From the NCBI GenBank assembly GCA_016718315.1, contig JADKDV010000003.1, forward strand, positions 620,001-684,000: a stretch of 64,000 nucleotides of DNA, read 5' to 3'. Below, in pieces: positions 8,062 to 16,600 of this stretch (its first letter is position 1; each line of letters begins with the position of its first letter). The translations under genes were made by a program, and so were the position numbers. The notes beneath the pieces are model-generated. The model was not told the DNA's origin and ran no database searches. It was given only the letters and a program-made list of their open reading frames with translations. This DNA comes from Candidatus Obscuribacter sp. (GTDB lineage Bacteria > Cyanobacteriota > Vampirovibrionia > Obscuribacterales > Obscuribacteraceae).

Positions 8062-9300
8062 ATGTTGCTACTAATCCTTGCAAACGTACTCTGGGTAATG
8101 TCACTTTATGCCCTGACTCTGTTTTTTTATGTCCTTTTAAAGCCAGTCGAATCCAGTAAACGTCAGCGCTCCGAGCTGCCTTTTGTCTCGGTAATAGTGC
8201 CTGCTCGCAACGAAGAAGGCAAAATTGGGCGCTGTATTGAGTCACTGCTCAAGCAAAACTATCCAAACTTCGAGCTTATCGTAATTGATGATCGCTCCAC
8301 CGATAGCACAGGCGACATCATCGCTAGCTATGCCGCTAAAGATAGTCGAGTCAAATTTGTCAAAGGCAAAGATGCGCCATCAGGCTGGATTGGTAAATGC
8401 AATGCCCTGGCTCATGCCGTTGGTTATGCATCCGGCGAGTGGTTTATTTTTACAGATGCCGACACCTGCCACAGACCAAACAGTATTGCTGATTCGGTCT
8501 CTTATGGTATCGACAACAAAATCGATTTGATGTCATTTTTGCCCATGCAAGAGTTGGGTAGTTTTCCCGAAAAGCTCATTATGCCAATCTTGCTCAGTGC
8601 CTTTTTGATTGGCGATCCACTGCATGCTGTCAACGATCCTCGCGACAAACGCGCTTATGCTCATGGTCAGTACATTCTCTGCCGTCGCAGCTCTTATCTA
8701 GCTGTGGGCGGACACCAGAGCGTGCGTGATGAAATAGTTGAAGACCATGCACTTGCTAGAGTCTTCAAAGAAAAAGGCTATAAAATCGAAGTGGCAGATG
8801 GTAAGACGCTCTACAGCGTCCGTATGTATACAGACCTGACGTCGCTATGGCATGGATGGACTAAAAACCTCTATAGCTTTCTTGATAGCAAGCCATTAAA
8901 TCTAATTGTTGTGCTTCTGGCTCTCAATGCCGCTGTAGTACAGCCGTGGTTCTGGCTTGGTCATGTCTGTTATCAGTGGTCAACTGGTGAAATATCAGAG
9001 TTGCTTGTGCGCATGACAGCGCTTTTGCTCGTGTTGTTTAGCCTATTGGCTCTCTGGCAATTGCGCACCAATAGCCACCATGCTGGTATGCGCTGGTACC
9101 ATTTCTTTTTAAGTCCGATTGGTTGTCTCTGCGTCTCAGCTCTTTATCTACACGCTGCATATCTAGTGCATAGCGGTGGGCGGGTCAACTGGAAAGGCCG
9201 CCATTATGTCGTTAACACCAGGCAGACAATTGAGCCCCAGGATGGCTCAAGAGAAGCCGGTCTTGATGGCAAGCTGGTCAGTCGCGATATTTCGGATTAA
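8062..9300 (+). CDS. Family 2 glycosyltransferase, HpnB-like, membrane bound
   Basis: A GT-A fold glycosyltransferase anchored by one N-terminal transmembrane helix (about residues 3-27) and several C-terminal ones (about 275-375). Within it are VIVPARNEE, the nucleotide-binding DDRSTD, the SGWIGKCNAL segment typical of the hopene-associated HpnB group, and the metal-binding DAD in FTDADT. The membrane layout suggests transfer onto a lipid acceptor; the sugar and the acceptor cannot be read from the sequence. ATG 8062 is chosen. TTG 8053 in the same frame overlaps the stop of hbd, so the two are likely co-transcribed. Confidence 0.88.
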   Translation: MLLLILANVLWVMSLYALTLFFYVLLKPVESSKRQRSELPFVSVIVPARNEEGKIGRCIESLLKQNYPNFELIVIDDRSTDSTGDIIASYAAKDSRVKFVKGKDAPSGWIGKCNALAHAVGYASGEWFIFTDADTCHRPNSIADSVSYGIDNKIDLMSFLPMQELGSFPEKLIMPILLSAFLIGDPLHAVNDPRDKRAYAHGQYILCRRSSYLAVGGHQSVRDEIVEDHALARVFKEKGYKIEVADGKTLYSVRMYTDLTSLWHGWTKNLYSFLDSKPLNLIVVLLALNAAVVQPWFWLGHVCYQWSTGEISELLVRMTALLLVLFSLLALWQLRTNSHHAGMRWYHFFLSPIGCLCVSALYLHAAYLVHSGGRVNWKGRHYVVNTRQTIEPQDGSREAGLDGKLVSRDISD

Positions 9301-9313
9301 AGGTCAGTAAGCG

Positions 9314-9535
9314 ATGTCAGCTGAAAACAAAATCCCTTCGGTTTCGCAACTGCAAAAGTTTGTGCGCGAAAAAACATCACTTGATTTGCTCTGTCTAGAT
9401 GGCAAGTCCAGCAAATTTAGTGGCGCGCTTAAATGGTTTGATGAGCAGGCCTTTTGTCTCAAACTGGATGACGGTGGCGAAATGACAATCCTGCGCTCAG
9501 CCGTTTTAGGATATCGCGTCAAGAAAGCCAAATAG
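9314..9535 (+). CDS. hfq: Cyanobacterial-type Hfq-like RNA-binding protein
   Basis: At 73 residues this has the size of a single Sm fold. The opening PSVSQLQKFVREKTSLDLLCLDGK, split as PSVSQLQKF then VREKTSLDLL, follows the cyanobacterial Hfq pattern (PSVRQVQ, then a stretch leading into beta1). It continues with a GxLxW turn (GALKWFDEQ), a DDG turn, and TILRSAVLGYRV, which matches the TIxRxAxxY Sm2-like end. It lacks the proteobacterial YKHA signature, as cyanobacterial Hfq does. The family forms hexamers that act in RNA regulation or, in cyanobacteria, pilus-linked motility. It lies between a glycosyltransferase and mreB. The assignment comes from remembered family patterns, not a search. 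Confidence 0.75.
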   Translation: MSAENKIPSVSQLQKFVREKTSLDLLCLDGKSSKFSGALKWFDEQAFCLKLDDGGEMTILRSAVLGYRVKKAK

Positions 9536-9607
9536 TGCTAAACTAAAGCCTGGTCCTGTATTGAGGGTTCATGCTGTATATGCGATGTGCCCGTTGGGAG
9601 TTAGTCA

Positions 9608-10642
9608 GTGGCTTTCTTCAAGAATATTTTTTGGCACGGCATTGGTATTGACCTTGGTACTGCCAATACACTTATATATGTGCCCGACAAAGGTGTAGTC
9701 CTGAGAGAGCCATCGGTGGTGGCTGTCGACGAAAACACCAATATGGTGCGCTGGGTGGGCGAAGAAGCCCGCGCCATGATTGGTCGCACGCCGCAAGGCA
9801 TAAAGGCCATCCGTCCGCTCAAAGACGGAGTCATCGCCGACCAGGATCATGCCAAAATCATGCTCAAAAGGTTTGTCGAGCGTGTCACCGGTGCTGGTGG
9901 TATTAAAAACCCTGACATGGCCATTGGCGTACCCTCTGGTGTGACATCAGTAGAGCGTATCGCCATCAAGTCTGCTGCCGAAAACGCCAGGGCGTCACAG
10001 ATTTATCTACCCGAAGAACCAATGGCTGCTGCCATTGGTGCCAATCTACCGGTGACTGAACCGACCGGCTCCATGATTGTCGATATCGGTGGTGGTACCA
10101 CAGAAGTAGCTGTGATTTCGCTCAGTGGTATTGTCGTCAACGAATCTATCCGCGTAGCCGGTGATGAGCTCAGCGAAGCCATCATTCTCTACCTCAAAAA
10201 AGTGCACAGTCTGGCTATCGGTGAGCGTACTGCCGAAGAGATAAAATTTAGACTGGGCTCCGCTTACAAGACCGCTGATAACGAGAGACTGGATGTGCGT
10301 GGCTTGAGTTTGCTCAATCACGTGCCTCGCACTATCACTATCAGTCGCGGTGAAGTGCGCGAAGCGATGCAAGATCCACTCAAAATTATTGTGGATGCTG
10401 TTAAGCGTACTCTTGAACGCACTCCTCCTGAGCTTGCTGCTGATATTTTTAGTCGCGGTATTGTCATCACTGGTGGTGGCGCATTACTCTCCGGTCTGGA
10501 TGAGCTTATATCGCACGAGACCGAAGTGCCTGTGTTTGTGGCCGATGATCCACTCTCCAGTGTTGCTATAGGCACTGGCAAGATGCTCACCGATCCTACT
10601 TATAGACGTGTCCTGGAGCAGTGCTTGTTTCGCAAGTCCTGA
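9608..10642 (+). CDS. mreB: Rod shape-determining actin homologue MreB
   Basis: MreB polymerises under the membrane with ATP and guides lateral cell-wall synthesis. The phosphate-1 loop GIDLGTANTLIYV is near the N-terminus, GxxxIRPLKDGVIAD follows, then the phosphate-2 DIGGGTTEVAVISL and the adenosine motif GGGALLSGLDELI. At 344 residues it has the family length. The start is GTG at 9608, with TGGGAG at 9594-9599 as ribosome binding site. It heads mreB-mreC-mreD-mrdA, with very short gaps throughout, so the four are one operon. The upstream hfq-like gene is 72 bp away and may or may not share the transcript. Confidence 0.97.
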   Translation: MAFFKNIFWHGIGIDLGTANTLIYVPDKGVVLREPSVVAVDENTNMVRWVGEEARAMIGRTPQGIKAIRPLKDGVIADQDHAKIMLKRFVERVTGAGGIKNPDMAIGVPSGVTSVERIAIKSAAENARASQIYLPEEPMAAAIGANLPVTEPTGSMIVDIGGGTTEVAVISLSGIVVNESIRVAGDELSEAIILYLKKVHSLAIGERTAEEIKFRLGSAYKTADNERLDVRGLSLLNHVPRTITISRGEVREAMQDPLKIIVDAVKRTLERTPPELAADIFSRGIVITGGGALLSGLDELISHETEVPVFVADDPLSSVAIGTGKMLTDPTYRRVLEQCLFRKS

Positions 10643-10666
10643 TCCTACAAATCTAAGAGGACCAGT

Positions 10667-11470
10667 TTGCTACACAATGAGAGCGATTTTGAGAGCCAGT
10701 CTCAGTCCTTAGCTGAGTACATTGTGCTGGGCATACTTGTTTTGATGGTGGCTGTACCGGTCTCTGGTGTGGTGCTGACAGCGCAGAGCTGGGCTTCGTC
10801 GCTCTTTACCAAAGGTGCCTATCAGGTCCAAAACACCAAAAACCTGGCTGAGCAGCTCTTTGACGCCAGTAGCAAAATCCGTGCTTTGGAGCGTAAGCTA
10901 GCCCAAAACGAACTCGAACTCAGCCGTCTCAAGCAGGAGTCGCGCGACACTAGCCGGCTGCGTAGTTTACTTGAGTTAAAGCAAAAACAAAAACGTGTTT
11001 CGATTGCTGCTGAAGTAGTCGCTCGCAATCCAGATAACTGGTTTGAGCAAGTGATTATAGATAAAGGTAGTGCTGACAAAGTCACTAAAGGCTCGGCGGT
11101 AATATCTATACTTGGTGTCGTTGGTCAGGTCGTCAGCGTCTCTGAGCATGCCAGTGTAGTAAGGCTGCTTACCGATCCTGAGCAAAAGCTTGGTGTGGTC
11201 ATTCCCAAGCTGGGTCTTACAGGTATCCTGGTTGGTAACTTCCAAAATTTAGCGCGCATTGATTTTGTGCCTGTGGGCACCAATGTCGATAGTGGCGACA
11301 AAGTAGTATGTCTGGGTAAAGCCGGGACCTTCCCTGATAATCATCCGGTTGGCTCCGTGGTGGCGGTGCGCCGTGATGCCACAGGAGCATCGATGCAAAT
11401 CGACGTCAAACTCTCCGAAAATTGCTACGACCTCTCCCAGGTGTTGGTATTGCCACCGCAGGAGAATTAG
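10667..11470 (+). CDS. mreC: Rod shape-determining protein MreC
   Basis: MreC is a bitopic membrane protein whose extracytoplasmic beta domain contacts PBP2 in the elongasome. One transmembrane helix lies at about residues 18-42. A long coiled coil follows (about 60-105), then the two-lobed beta domain with typical VVARNPDNWF, GLVGVVGQVV-like and PVGxxVxxGDxVVxxGxxGxFPxxxPVG patterns. The length of 267 residues is normal. The start is TTG at 10667, with AAGAGG at 10655-10660 upstream. The stop is directly followed by the mreD start codon. Confidence 0.93.
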   Translation: MLHNESDFESQSQSLAEYIVLGILVLMVAVPVSGVVLTAQSWASSLFTKGAYQVQNTKNLAEQLFDASSKIRALERKLAQNELELSRLKQESRDTSRLRSLLELKQKQKRVSIAAEVVARNPDNWFEQVIIDKGSADKVTKGSAVISILGVVGQVVSVSEHASVVRLLTDPEQKLGVVIPKLGLTGILVGNFQNLARIDFVPVGTNVDSGDKVVCLGKAGTFPDNHPVGSVVAVRRDATGASMQIDVKLSENCYDLSQVLVLPPQEN

Positions 11471-12076
11471 ATGGCGATTATCTCTGGCAAAACAAAAAAA
11501 CGACTGGGCGAAATCACAATTGCTGTCTTTATCATTTTTGTTGCCTGGGTCGTGCAGTTGGCTGTGCTCAGCAAGCTAAAAGTGACCGATGTTTTTGCCA
11601 ATCTACCAATGGCTATGACCATTGTCTGGGGACTGACTTTTGGTTCTCCCTTGCAAAAGCCCACTGCTGATGAGCTTCGCATCTCCAGCTTTTCGTCTAT
11701 TTTACTAAGACAGATTCTTGGTGGTTCGCCTTCTGGCTTTTTGGTGGGAGCCTTTTTTGCCGCTCTTGGTACCTCGGTACTGCCACTCTATCCGGCTTGC
11801 TATCCGGTGATCGGTTGGATTGCTGGTTATTTTTCGTTGCGCAATTTTAACCAGGCGGCATTTTTGTGCATCCCCCTTACTGTCTTGCTAACTTTTTTAG
11901 CAGAGATGGTAATGGCGCTGCAGTTGTTGATTGCCGGGCGTCCTGATGTTATTAGTCATCTGGTTGTTTTGAGCATTCCCGAGGCACTTTTAAACGGACT
12001 TATCGCACCAGTGTTATTCTTTCCTATGAAGGGCTGGTATGAATACTCTGCTTACTATCGTCAGATGACGAGGTAG
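11471..12076 (+). CDS. mreD: Rod shape-determining protein MreD
   Basis: This is a 201-residue polytopic membrane protein in the position always held by MreD, between mreC and the PBP2 gene. About five hydrophobic segments can be seen, including residues 15-37, 42-60, 78-108, 115-150 and 155-180. MreD sequences are poorly conserved, so the name rests on the membrane topology, length and operon position. The ATG abuts the mreC stop codon. It overlaps none of mrdA and is separated from it by two bases. Confidence 0.88.
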   Translation: MAIISGKTKKRLGEITIAVFIIFVAWVVQLAVLSKLKVTDVFANLPMAMTIVWGLTFGSPLQKPTADELRISSFSSILLRQILGGSPSGFLVGAFFAALGTSVLPLYPACYPVIGWIAGYFSLRNFNQAAFLCIPLTVLLTFLAEMVMALQLLIAGRPDVISHLVVLSIPEALLNGLIAPVLFFPMKGWYEYSAYYRQMTR

Positions 12077-12078
12077 CT

Positions 12079-13980
12079 ATGTTTACAAAGACTGAAACGC
12101 CATACACAAGCACAATGGAACCTTTGCCCCGGCAAAAGGGTCCCAAGGTGGCTGTGCTTTTGTGCGTGATTGGGCTAGCTATGGCTGCCCTGTTAGCCAG
12201 GCTTGTCTGGCTGCAAATCCTCCAAAATGGCTACTACAAAGCACAAGCCATCGAAAACTCCACCCGAGTTACCTTTTTGCGGGCGCCACGGGGCAACATC
12301 TATGACCGCCATGGCACTCTCATAGCCACAAATAAACAAACACTCTCCATGATTGCTGTGCCAGCCCAGCTTGATGATGTTAAATCACTGGCGACAATTC
12401 TGGCACCCATACTCAAAGAGCCCTATCCCAAAATACTCGCTACACTTATTAAAGCCAAAGGTTCTGGCGCTGTTCTGCCTGTAGTGATTGAGCGCGACCT
12501 TGATATGGAGACAGTTTCGACCTTTTACGAGCGCAAATTGTTTTTGCCCGGTGTCGATATCATCCAAGACGTCAGTCGCAATTATCCTTATGCCGAAATC
12601 ACAGCCCATGTCCTTGGCTATTGCGGTGAGATCACTTCCGCTCAACTAAAGAAGCGGGCTTATCGCAAAATGGGTGATGTTATTGGTCAAGACGGCTTAG
12701 AAAGACTCTATGATGATCAACTGCGCGGCATTGATGGTGAGCAGCGAGTACGGGTTAATGCCATGGGGCATTCGCTCTCTGCTGCCACGGCCAAACCCCA
12801 GATTACCAAACAATCAATTGCCGGTAAGCCAATTGTCTTGTCTCTCGATCTGGAGCTACAAAAGGCTGCCTATGAGGCTCTCGGTGACCGCTCTGGAGCA
12901 ATTGTAGCGATAGACGCTCAGACCGGTGAAATCCTCGCCATGGTTAGTCGTCCCAGTTTTGATCCCAATGCTTTTACCAAGCGCATCACTCCTGCTCTCT
13001 GGAAGCGTATCAATGCTCCCGATCACCCGCTCTTTAACCGCGCTCTGTCTGGTTATCCGCCAGGTAGTATCTGGAAAGCTTTTACTTTGCTTGCTGCCCT
13101 TGAGACTAAAGCAGTTAAACCTGATACCAAACTGCACGTCTCTGGTGGTATCTCCCTTGGTGGCTTCTTCTTTGGTGACTGGACCCATACCACTGGCTTG
13201 TTTGACCTGGTCAAATGTCTTGCCTGGTCCAGAGACTCAGCCTTTTATCAGATGGCACTCAAGATGACTCCTGAGCAAATTAAGGAGTGGGCTGTTAAAT
13301 TTGGCGCCGGTAGACCTACAGGGGTAGAGCTGAGACACGAATCAAAAGGTCTGGTCCCTGACTCGGCCTGGAAAGAGCGCGTCTATCACGAAAAATGGTA
13401 TCCCGGTAATACATTGCACATGTCTATCGGACAGACTTATGTCCAGGTTACACCGGCTCAGGCTGCCCGCATGTTTGCCGGGCTCGGCAATAGAGGACGT
13501 GTGCCTGACTTGCACTTTGTCATCAAAATAGGCGATAGACAGATACCACCGCCGCAACCCGAAATCGTCAAAACCCATCCCGAGTATCTCAAAGTGGTGC
13601 TCGATGGTCTCAAGGCTGTGGTTGCCAGTGGTACCGGGGGTGCTACCAGACTGGGTAATGTCGAGGTCGCTGGTAAAACCGGATCTGCCGAGGCCCCACC
13701 GGCTGGCAGTAAGACCCACGCCTGGTTTGCTTGCTATGCTCCGGCTGACAAACCGCGCATTGCTATATCAGCCTTTGTCGAACACGGTGGTCACGGTGGT
13801 AGTACAGCTGCACCGATGGTCAAACCCATCCTCGAAAAGTTTTTTAGTGTGGCCAGACCAATTACTGATGAGCAAAAGATCAAAGCGGGCGAGGCAGTAG
13901 CTCCCCGCTACGGTAAAACCAGTGAGAACAGGCAAGCGGCGCTAATGGTCTATGGACCGAACCAGTTGTGCGTCGGGTGA
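12079..13980 (+). CDS. mrdA: Penicillin-binding protein 2 (elongation transpeptidase)
   Basis: PBP2 cross-links peptidoglycan during cell elongation. It has a short cytoplasmic tail, one transmembrane helix at about residues 27-46, the pedestal domain starting at RAPRGNIYDRHGTLIA, and a transpeptidase domain. The active-site serine is in PPGSIWK (about Ser330), the second motif is SRD (S-x-D as in PBP2), and the third is KTG in VAGKTGSAE (about 532). The length of 633 residues fits. It is the last gene of the mre operon. The usual partner rodA is not next to it. Confidence 0.95.
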   Translation: MFTKTETPYTSTMEPLPRQKGPKVAVLLCVIGLAMAALLARLVWLQILQNGYYKAQAIENSTRVTFLRAPRGNIYDRHGTLIATNKQTLSMIAVPAQLDDVKSLATILAPILKEPYPKILATLIKAKGSGAVLPVVIERDLDMETVSTFYERKLFLPGVDIIQDVSRNYPYAEITAHVLGYCGEITSAQLKKRAYRKMGDVIGQDGLERLYDDQLRGIDGEQRVRVNAMGHSLSAATAKPQITKQSIAGKPIVLSLDLELQKAAYEALGDRSGAIVAIDAQTGEILAMVSRPSFDPNAFTKRITPALWKRINAPDHPLFNRALSGYPPGSIWKAFTLLAALETKAVKPDTKLHVSGGISLGGFFFGDWTHTTGLFDLVKCLAWSRDSAFYQMALKMTPEQIKEWAVKFGAGRPTGVELRHESKGLVPDSAWKERVYHEKWYPGNTLHMSIGQTYVQVTPAQAARMFAGLGNRGRVPDLHFVIKIGDRQIPPPQPEIVKTHPEYLKVVLDGLKAVVASGTGGATRLGNVEVAGKTGSAEAPPAGSKTHAWFACYAPADKPRIAISAFVEHGGHGGSTAAPMVKPILEKFFSVARPITDEQKIKAGEAVAPRYGKTSENRQAALMVYGPNQLCVG

Positions 13981-13991
13981 GGGAGTAAATA

Positions 13992-14438
13992 GTGAGTGAG
14001 CAGAGTGTCACAATCGAGACTGGCGAGAGATTTGATTTAGGCACTTGTGCTGATTGCGGTCACCAAACCTGGTGCGTCAATGGTTATGTATATGTAGATA
14101 GCTATGCTCGCGCTGTTTATTATGCTCGATGGACTGACAATCATTTAGAGCATGGGCTTCAAATTCTTTTGAGTATTGGGCAGTGGGGTGAAGGAACCAC
14201 TGGTGAGTTAAGATTTCGCGTCGGTGTTGAGTGTCGAATAGTAAACAATGGCCCTGGTTTTATGATCGTCAATGCCTCAGATTTACCTTGGAATGACGAG
14301 GGCTTCTTGGGCCGGGCATTGACACGGGAGGAGGTACTTTCTGATCCGATTAAGGAGGAAGTATTCTTTATTCTTGACCATCTGATAATTGATGATGACC
14401 GTATAGATGACTTTCTCGTTAACGGACAGTTTTCCTGA
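13992..14438 (+). CDS. Hypothetical protein with CxxC near the N-terminus
   Basis: This is a 148-residue soluble protein that I do not recognise. A CADCGHQTWC segment at about residues 18-27 could bind a metal. The rest is acidic, with strand-like stretches and an Asp-rich C-terminus (DDDRIDDF). The size and acidic character recall immunity-type proteins, but nothing shows that directly. The start is GTG at 13992, 11 bp after mrdA, with GAGGGAG upstream, so it may be transcribed from the mre operon. Confidence 0.65.
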   Translation: MSEQSVTIETGERFDLGTCADCGHQTWCVNGYVYVDSYARAVYYARWTDNHLEHGLQILLSIGQWGEGTTGELRFRVGVECRIVNNGPGFMIVNASDLPWNDEGFLGRALTREEVLSDPIKEEVFFILDHLIIDDDRIDDFLVNGQFS

Positions 14439-14455
14439 GGGGGTACCGGATGGGC

Positions 14456-15019
14456 TTATTGACTAAACGTCGTTTCCTTTTCGTGGGCTATTAACAGTAA
14501 AGCACGGTGCTGAATAGCTATTGCCATTTGATTGTGAGGCTGGATACTGAGAGATTGTTGTGTATCGCTGATTGCTGCCCGGTAGTTTTGCATACCTAGA
14601 TTGGCGTTGGCACGCTCAGCCCAGGCCGCTGGCTCGCTTTGATAAAAGCTCAGGGCCTGGTCCGCATATTTGAGTGCTTCAAGATATTCGCCGCGCTGAT
14701 TTGCCGCACTGGACAGCCCCAGATAAGTTTCGAGCGATTGACCGTGTACATCGAGCGATTGTTGGAGAGTGGCAGCGGCCTGGGCGTAGGCGCCCTGGTG
14801 GAGCTGCTTGAGACCAAGTTGTTCGATTGGCTTGGGTCGATTAGCCCAACCAATCGCGGCCACACAGGTGCATAGAGTTACTGCCAGTAAGAGTTTCTCG
14901 GGCAGTGAGCGGGTTTTGATGCCAAATGAGTGCTCTTTGCCGCGTCCAAGTCCATAGGAGTGTGCCAGCTGCCTGTGATCTAACAGTATTTGATGGGGCG
15001 GTTTGTCGATGATCTTCAT
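14456..15019 (-). CDS. Membrane-anchored TPR protein
   Basis: A 187-residue protein with a basic cytoplasmic N-terminus, one transmembrane helix at about residues 42-58, then three tetratricopeptide-like repeats (about 65-98, 99-132 and 133-166) with the usual Gly-Ala-Tyr and Leu-Gly spacing. It is likely a small membrane-tethered interaction scaffold facing outside. It converges on the hypothetical gene at 13992-14438. Its start ATG is at 15019. Confidence 0.75.
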   Translation of the reverse strand: MKIIDKPPHQILLDHRQLAHSYGLGRGKEHSFGIKTRSLPEKLLLAVTLCTCVAAIGWANRPKPIEQLGLKQLHQGAYAQAAATLQQSLDVHGQSLETYLGLSSAANQRGEYLEALKYADQALSFYQSEPAAWAERANANLGMQNYRAAISDTQQSLSIQPHNQMAIAIQHRALLLIAHEKETTFSQ

Positions 15020-15044
15020 TGCTTCGCCTCTGAGTTAGTGTGGT

Positions 15045-15360
15045 TTAAAGCTTTATCCAATAGGCAACAATTTGATTATTTGCTGAGCCAGCACCAGATA
15101 TAGTGCCATAGGGGGGCGCCTTTGCTTTTGCGGTACCATCCATTATTTCTCCAGATTTTGCTTTGCTTGATTTGAGCAAGAGCAACATTGACGGCACCAC
15201 AACTTGTGGTGTCTTAGACTTCGCCTTTTCTAGCACTTCTTCAGATGACAGTTTGGGTGGCAAAAGTGATCAGCTTGTGATCACTGACAAATTTGACAGT
15301 CTTTATATTGGCTACTTTGCCGGTTGTGTTGCGCAATGACCCACACCGTGGCTCTTTTCA
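15045..15360 (-). pseudogene. Possible decayed gene with a 1-nt shift in a T4 tract
   Basis: A 72-codon open frame (15263 down to 15045, TTG start) is rich in Lys/Ser and reads well to its end. On its N-terminal side a second frame reads another 35-40 codons from about 15350 and stops shortly after the same point. The two frames meet at a TTTT tract near 15263-15266, and a one-base change there would fuse them into one protein of about 110 codons. This suggests a frameshifted gene, though the coding potential is modest and I recognise no family. Confidence 0.3.
15265..15285. repeat. Perfect 8-bp inverted repeat
   Basis: AGTGATCA (15265-15272) and TGATCACT (15278-15285) pair around a 5-nt loop. 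It lies inside the suspected decayed gene and is followed on the minus strand by TTTT, so it could be a weak terminator or simply part of old coding sequence. Confidence 0.4.
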
Positions 15361-15811
15361 GGACTTTTAAATATTCGTTAGATTTCGCATTTCTACATAT
15401 TCAAAAATCTAGATATATTGTAATTAGATTATTAGCGACGTTCATGGTTTCCTTGTCGTTTGCAGGCAAGCGTTTGCCATGGTTTGGTACGGCTGGTGTC
15501 GCTTAATAATGTCGTCGCTGAGTGCAAGCTGGCTAAAAAAACAGAAAAGGCAAAATAAATTCTTCTGTTGCATCGGTGGTGGTGGCACTGATGCCGGTAT
15601 TGTATTTGGTATCGGTTTTAGACCAAAAGCAGCTCGCTATGCTCGTGCTGAGCAGTCTCCGGGACTCTGTCCTGAGCCCGTGCAAAGACCTTTGCATATG
15701 CGTAGTATATAAACTCGTTGGAATGGACAAAGGATCAATACTTGTAGATAATAAGATCCTCTTTTCATTTTGGTGTCATCTTGCACCTCCAGGCTTAAGG
15801 AGCTTTCATAA
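15361..15811. other. Intergenic stretch without a convincing gene
   Basis: Several short open frames cross this stretch on both strands, but none has a ribosome binding site, a recognised motif or a consistent frame. The only structured signals are the dyad at 15681-15696 and AT-rich sequence after it, which probably form the promoter region of the coiled-coil gene starting at 15812. Confidence 0.5.
15681..15696. promoter_or_regulatory. Dyad near a TATATA box
   Basis: TGCAAAG (15681-15687) and CTTTGCA (15690-15696) are perfect inverted arms two bases apart. A TATATA box at 15706-15711 follows, so the dyad covers where a -35 element would lie. This layout suits an operator for the gene at 15812. 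Confidence 0.35.
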
Positions 15812-16600
15812 ATGATTCAGCCTCAAGCGCTTAATGACGGGCCGACCTCCAACATGCCTGTCAACGCCGAAGACTTTAGCGACTTACTGGAAGGGGACAA
15901 TGGCAATATGTTTAGCGCTCAGGACATGATTATGGCGATAGCGCAGGGACAGCAAGCTGTGGACAATATCGCCGCCGATACCACTAGCTCTATCGCCGAT
16001 TGTGCTATTGAGTCTCAAAGTTTTGATGCCAGCCCAGAGGCTGACGTCACTCAGTCTGCCAGCGACAGTGCTGCCGAGCTGGCTGCCAGCACTATAGTTG
16101 GTGCTGACGACCGCGTATCGCGTCAAGATCTGGTCAATTTGCTCGAAGGCTTTGTTGGTGTGCTCAAGGCTGAGCCAGCTGCCAACTCGGGCACGGCCAT
16201 AGAGGCTGCTCGCGAATTTAGTGTAGCCATAGTTAACTCTCCCAAATTGGAAGAAGCCCAGGTCAATGATCGCACTCAAGAGATTGAGAGTCTGCGTAAC
16301 CTGGTCATCGAAGCCCAGGATACGATTATCAAACTGCTCACCGATAGAGTAGAAGATAGAGCCAAGATTGCCGCCCTGCAAACTCAGGTCACGCTATTGC
16401 CTGACTTGCAAGCCCAGGCTGATAGAGCCATGGCTGCTGCTAACAAAACTGAAGACTACAAAAACGAACTGACCAAAATCAAGTTTGAAATGGACCGTTT
16501 CAAGCTCTTCCGGGTGCGCACTGAAGAACAAAATAACATGACTCTGTGGGCTCGCCTGCGCCGCTGGGTGATGCGCAGACCTGCCGCTCCAGTCGATTAA
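15812..16600 (+). CDS. Hypothetical acidic coiled-coil protein
   Basis: I do not recognise this 262-residue protein. The first 110 residues are acidic and rich in Asp, Ala, Ser and Gln with low complexity. Residues about 150-235 have heptad spacing and should form a coiled coil. The C-terminal end is short, basic and aromatic (RLRRWVMRRP). There is no signal peptide. ATG 15812 has a good ribosome binding site, AAGGAG at 15797-15802. Its stop TAA shares bases with the stop of the convergent LRR gene. Confidence 0.75.
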   Translation: MIQPQALNDGPTSNMPVNAEDFSDLLEGDNGNMFSAQDMIMAIAQGQQAVDNIAADTTSSIADCAIESQSFDASPEADVTQSASDSAAELAASTIVGADDRVSRQDLVNLLEGFVGVLKAEPAANSGTAIEAAREFSVAIVNSPKLEEAQVNDRTQEIESLRNLVIEAQDTIIKLLTDRVEDRAKIAALQTQVTLLPDLQAQADRAMAAANKTEDYKNELTKIKFEMDRFKLFRVRTEEQNNMTLWARLRRWVMRRPAAPVD

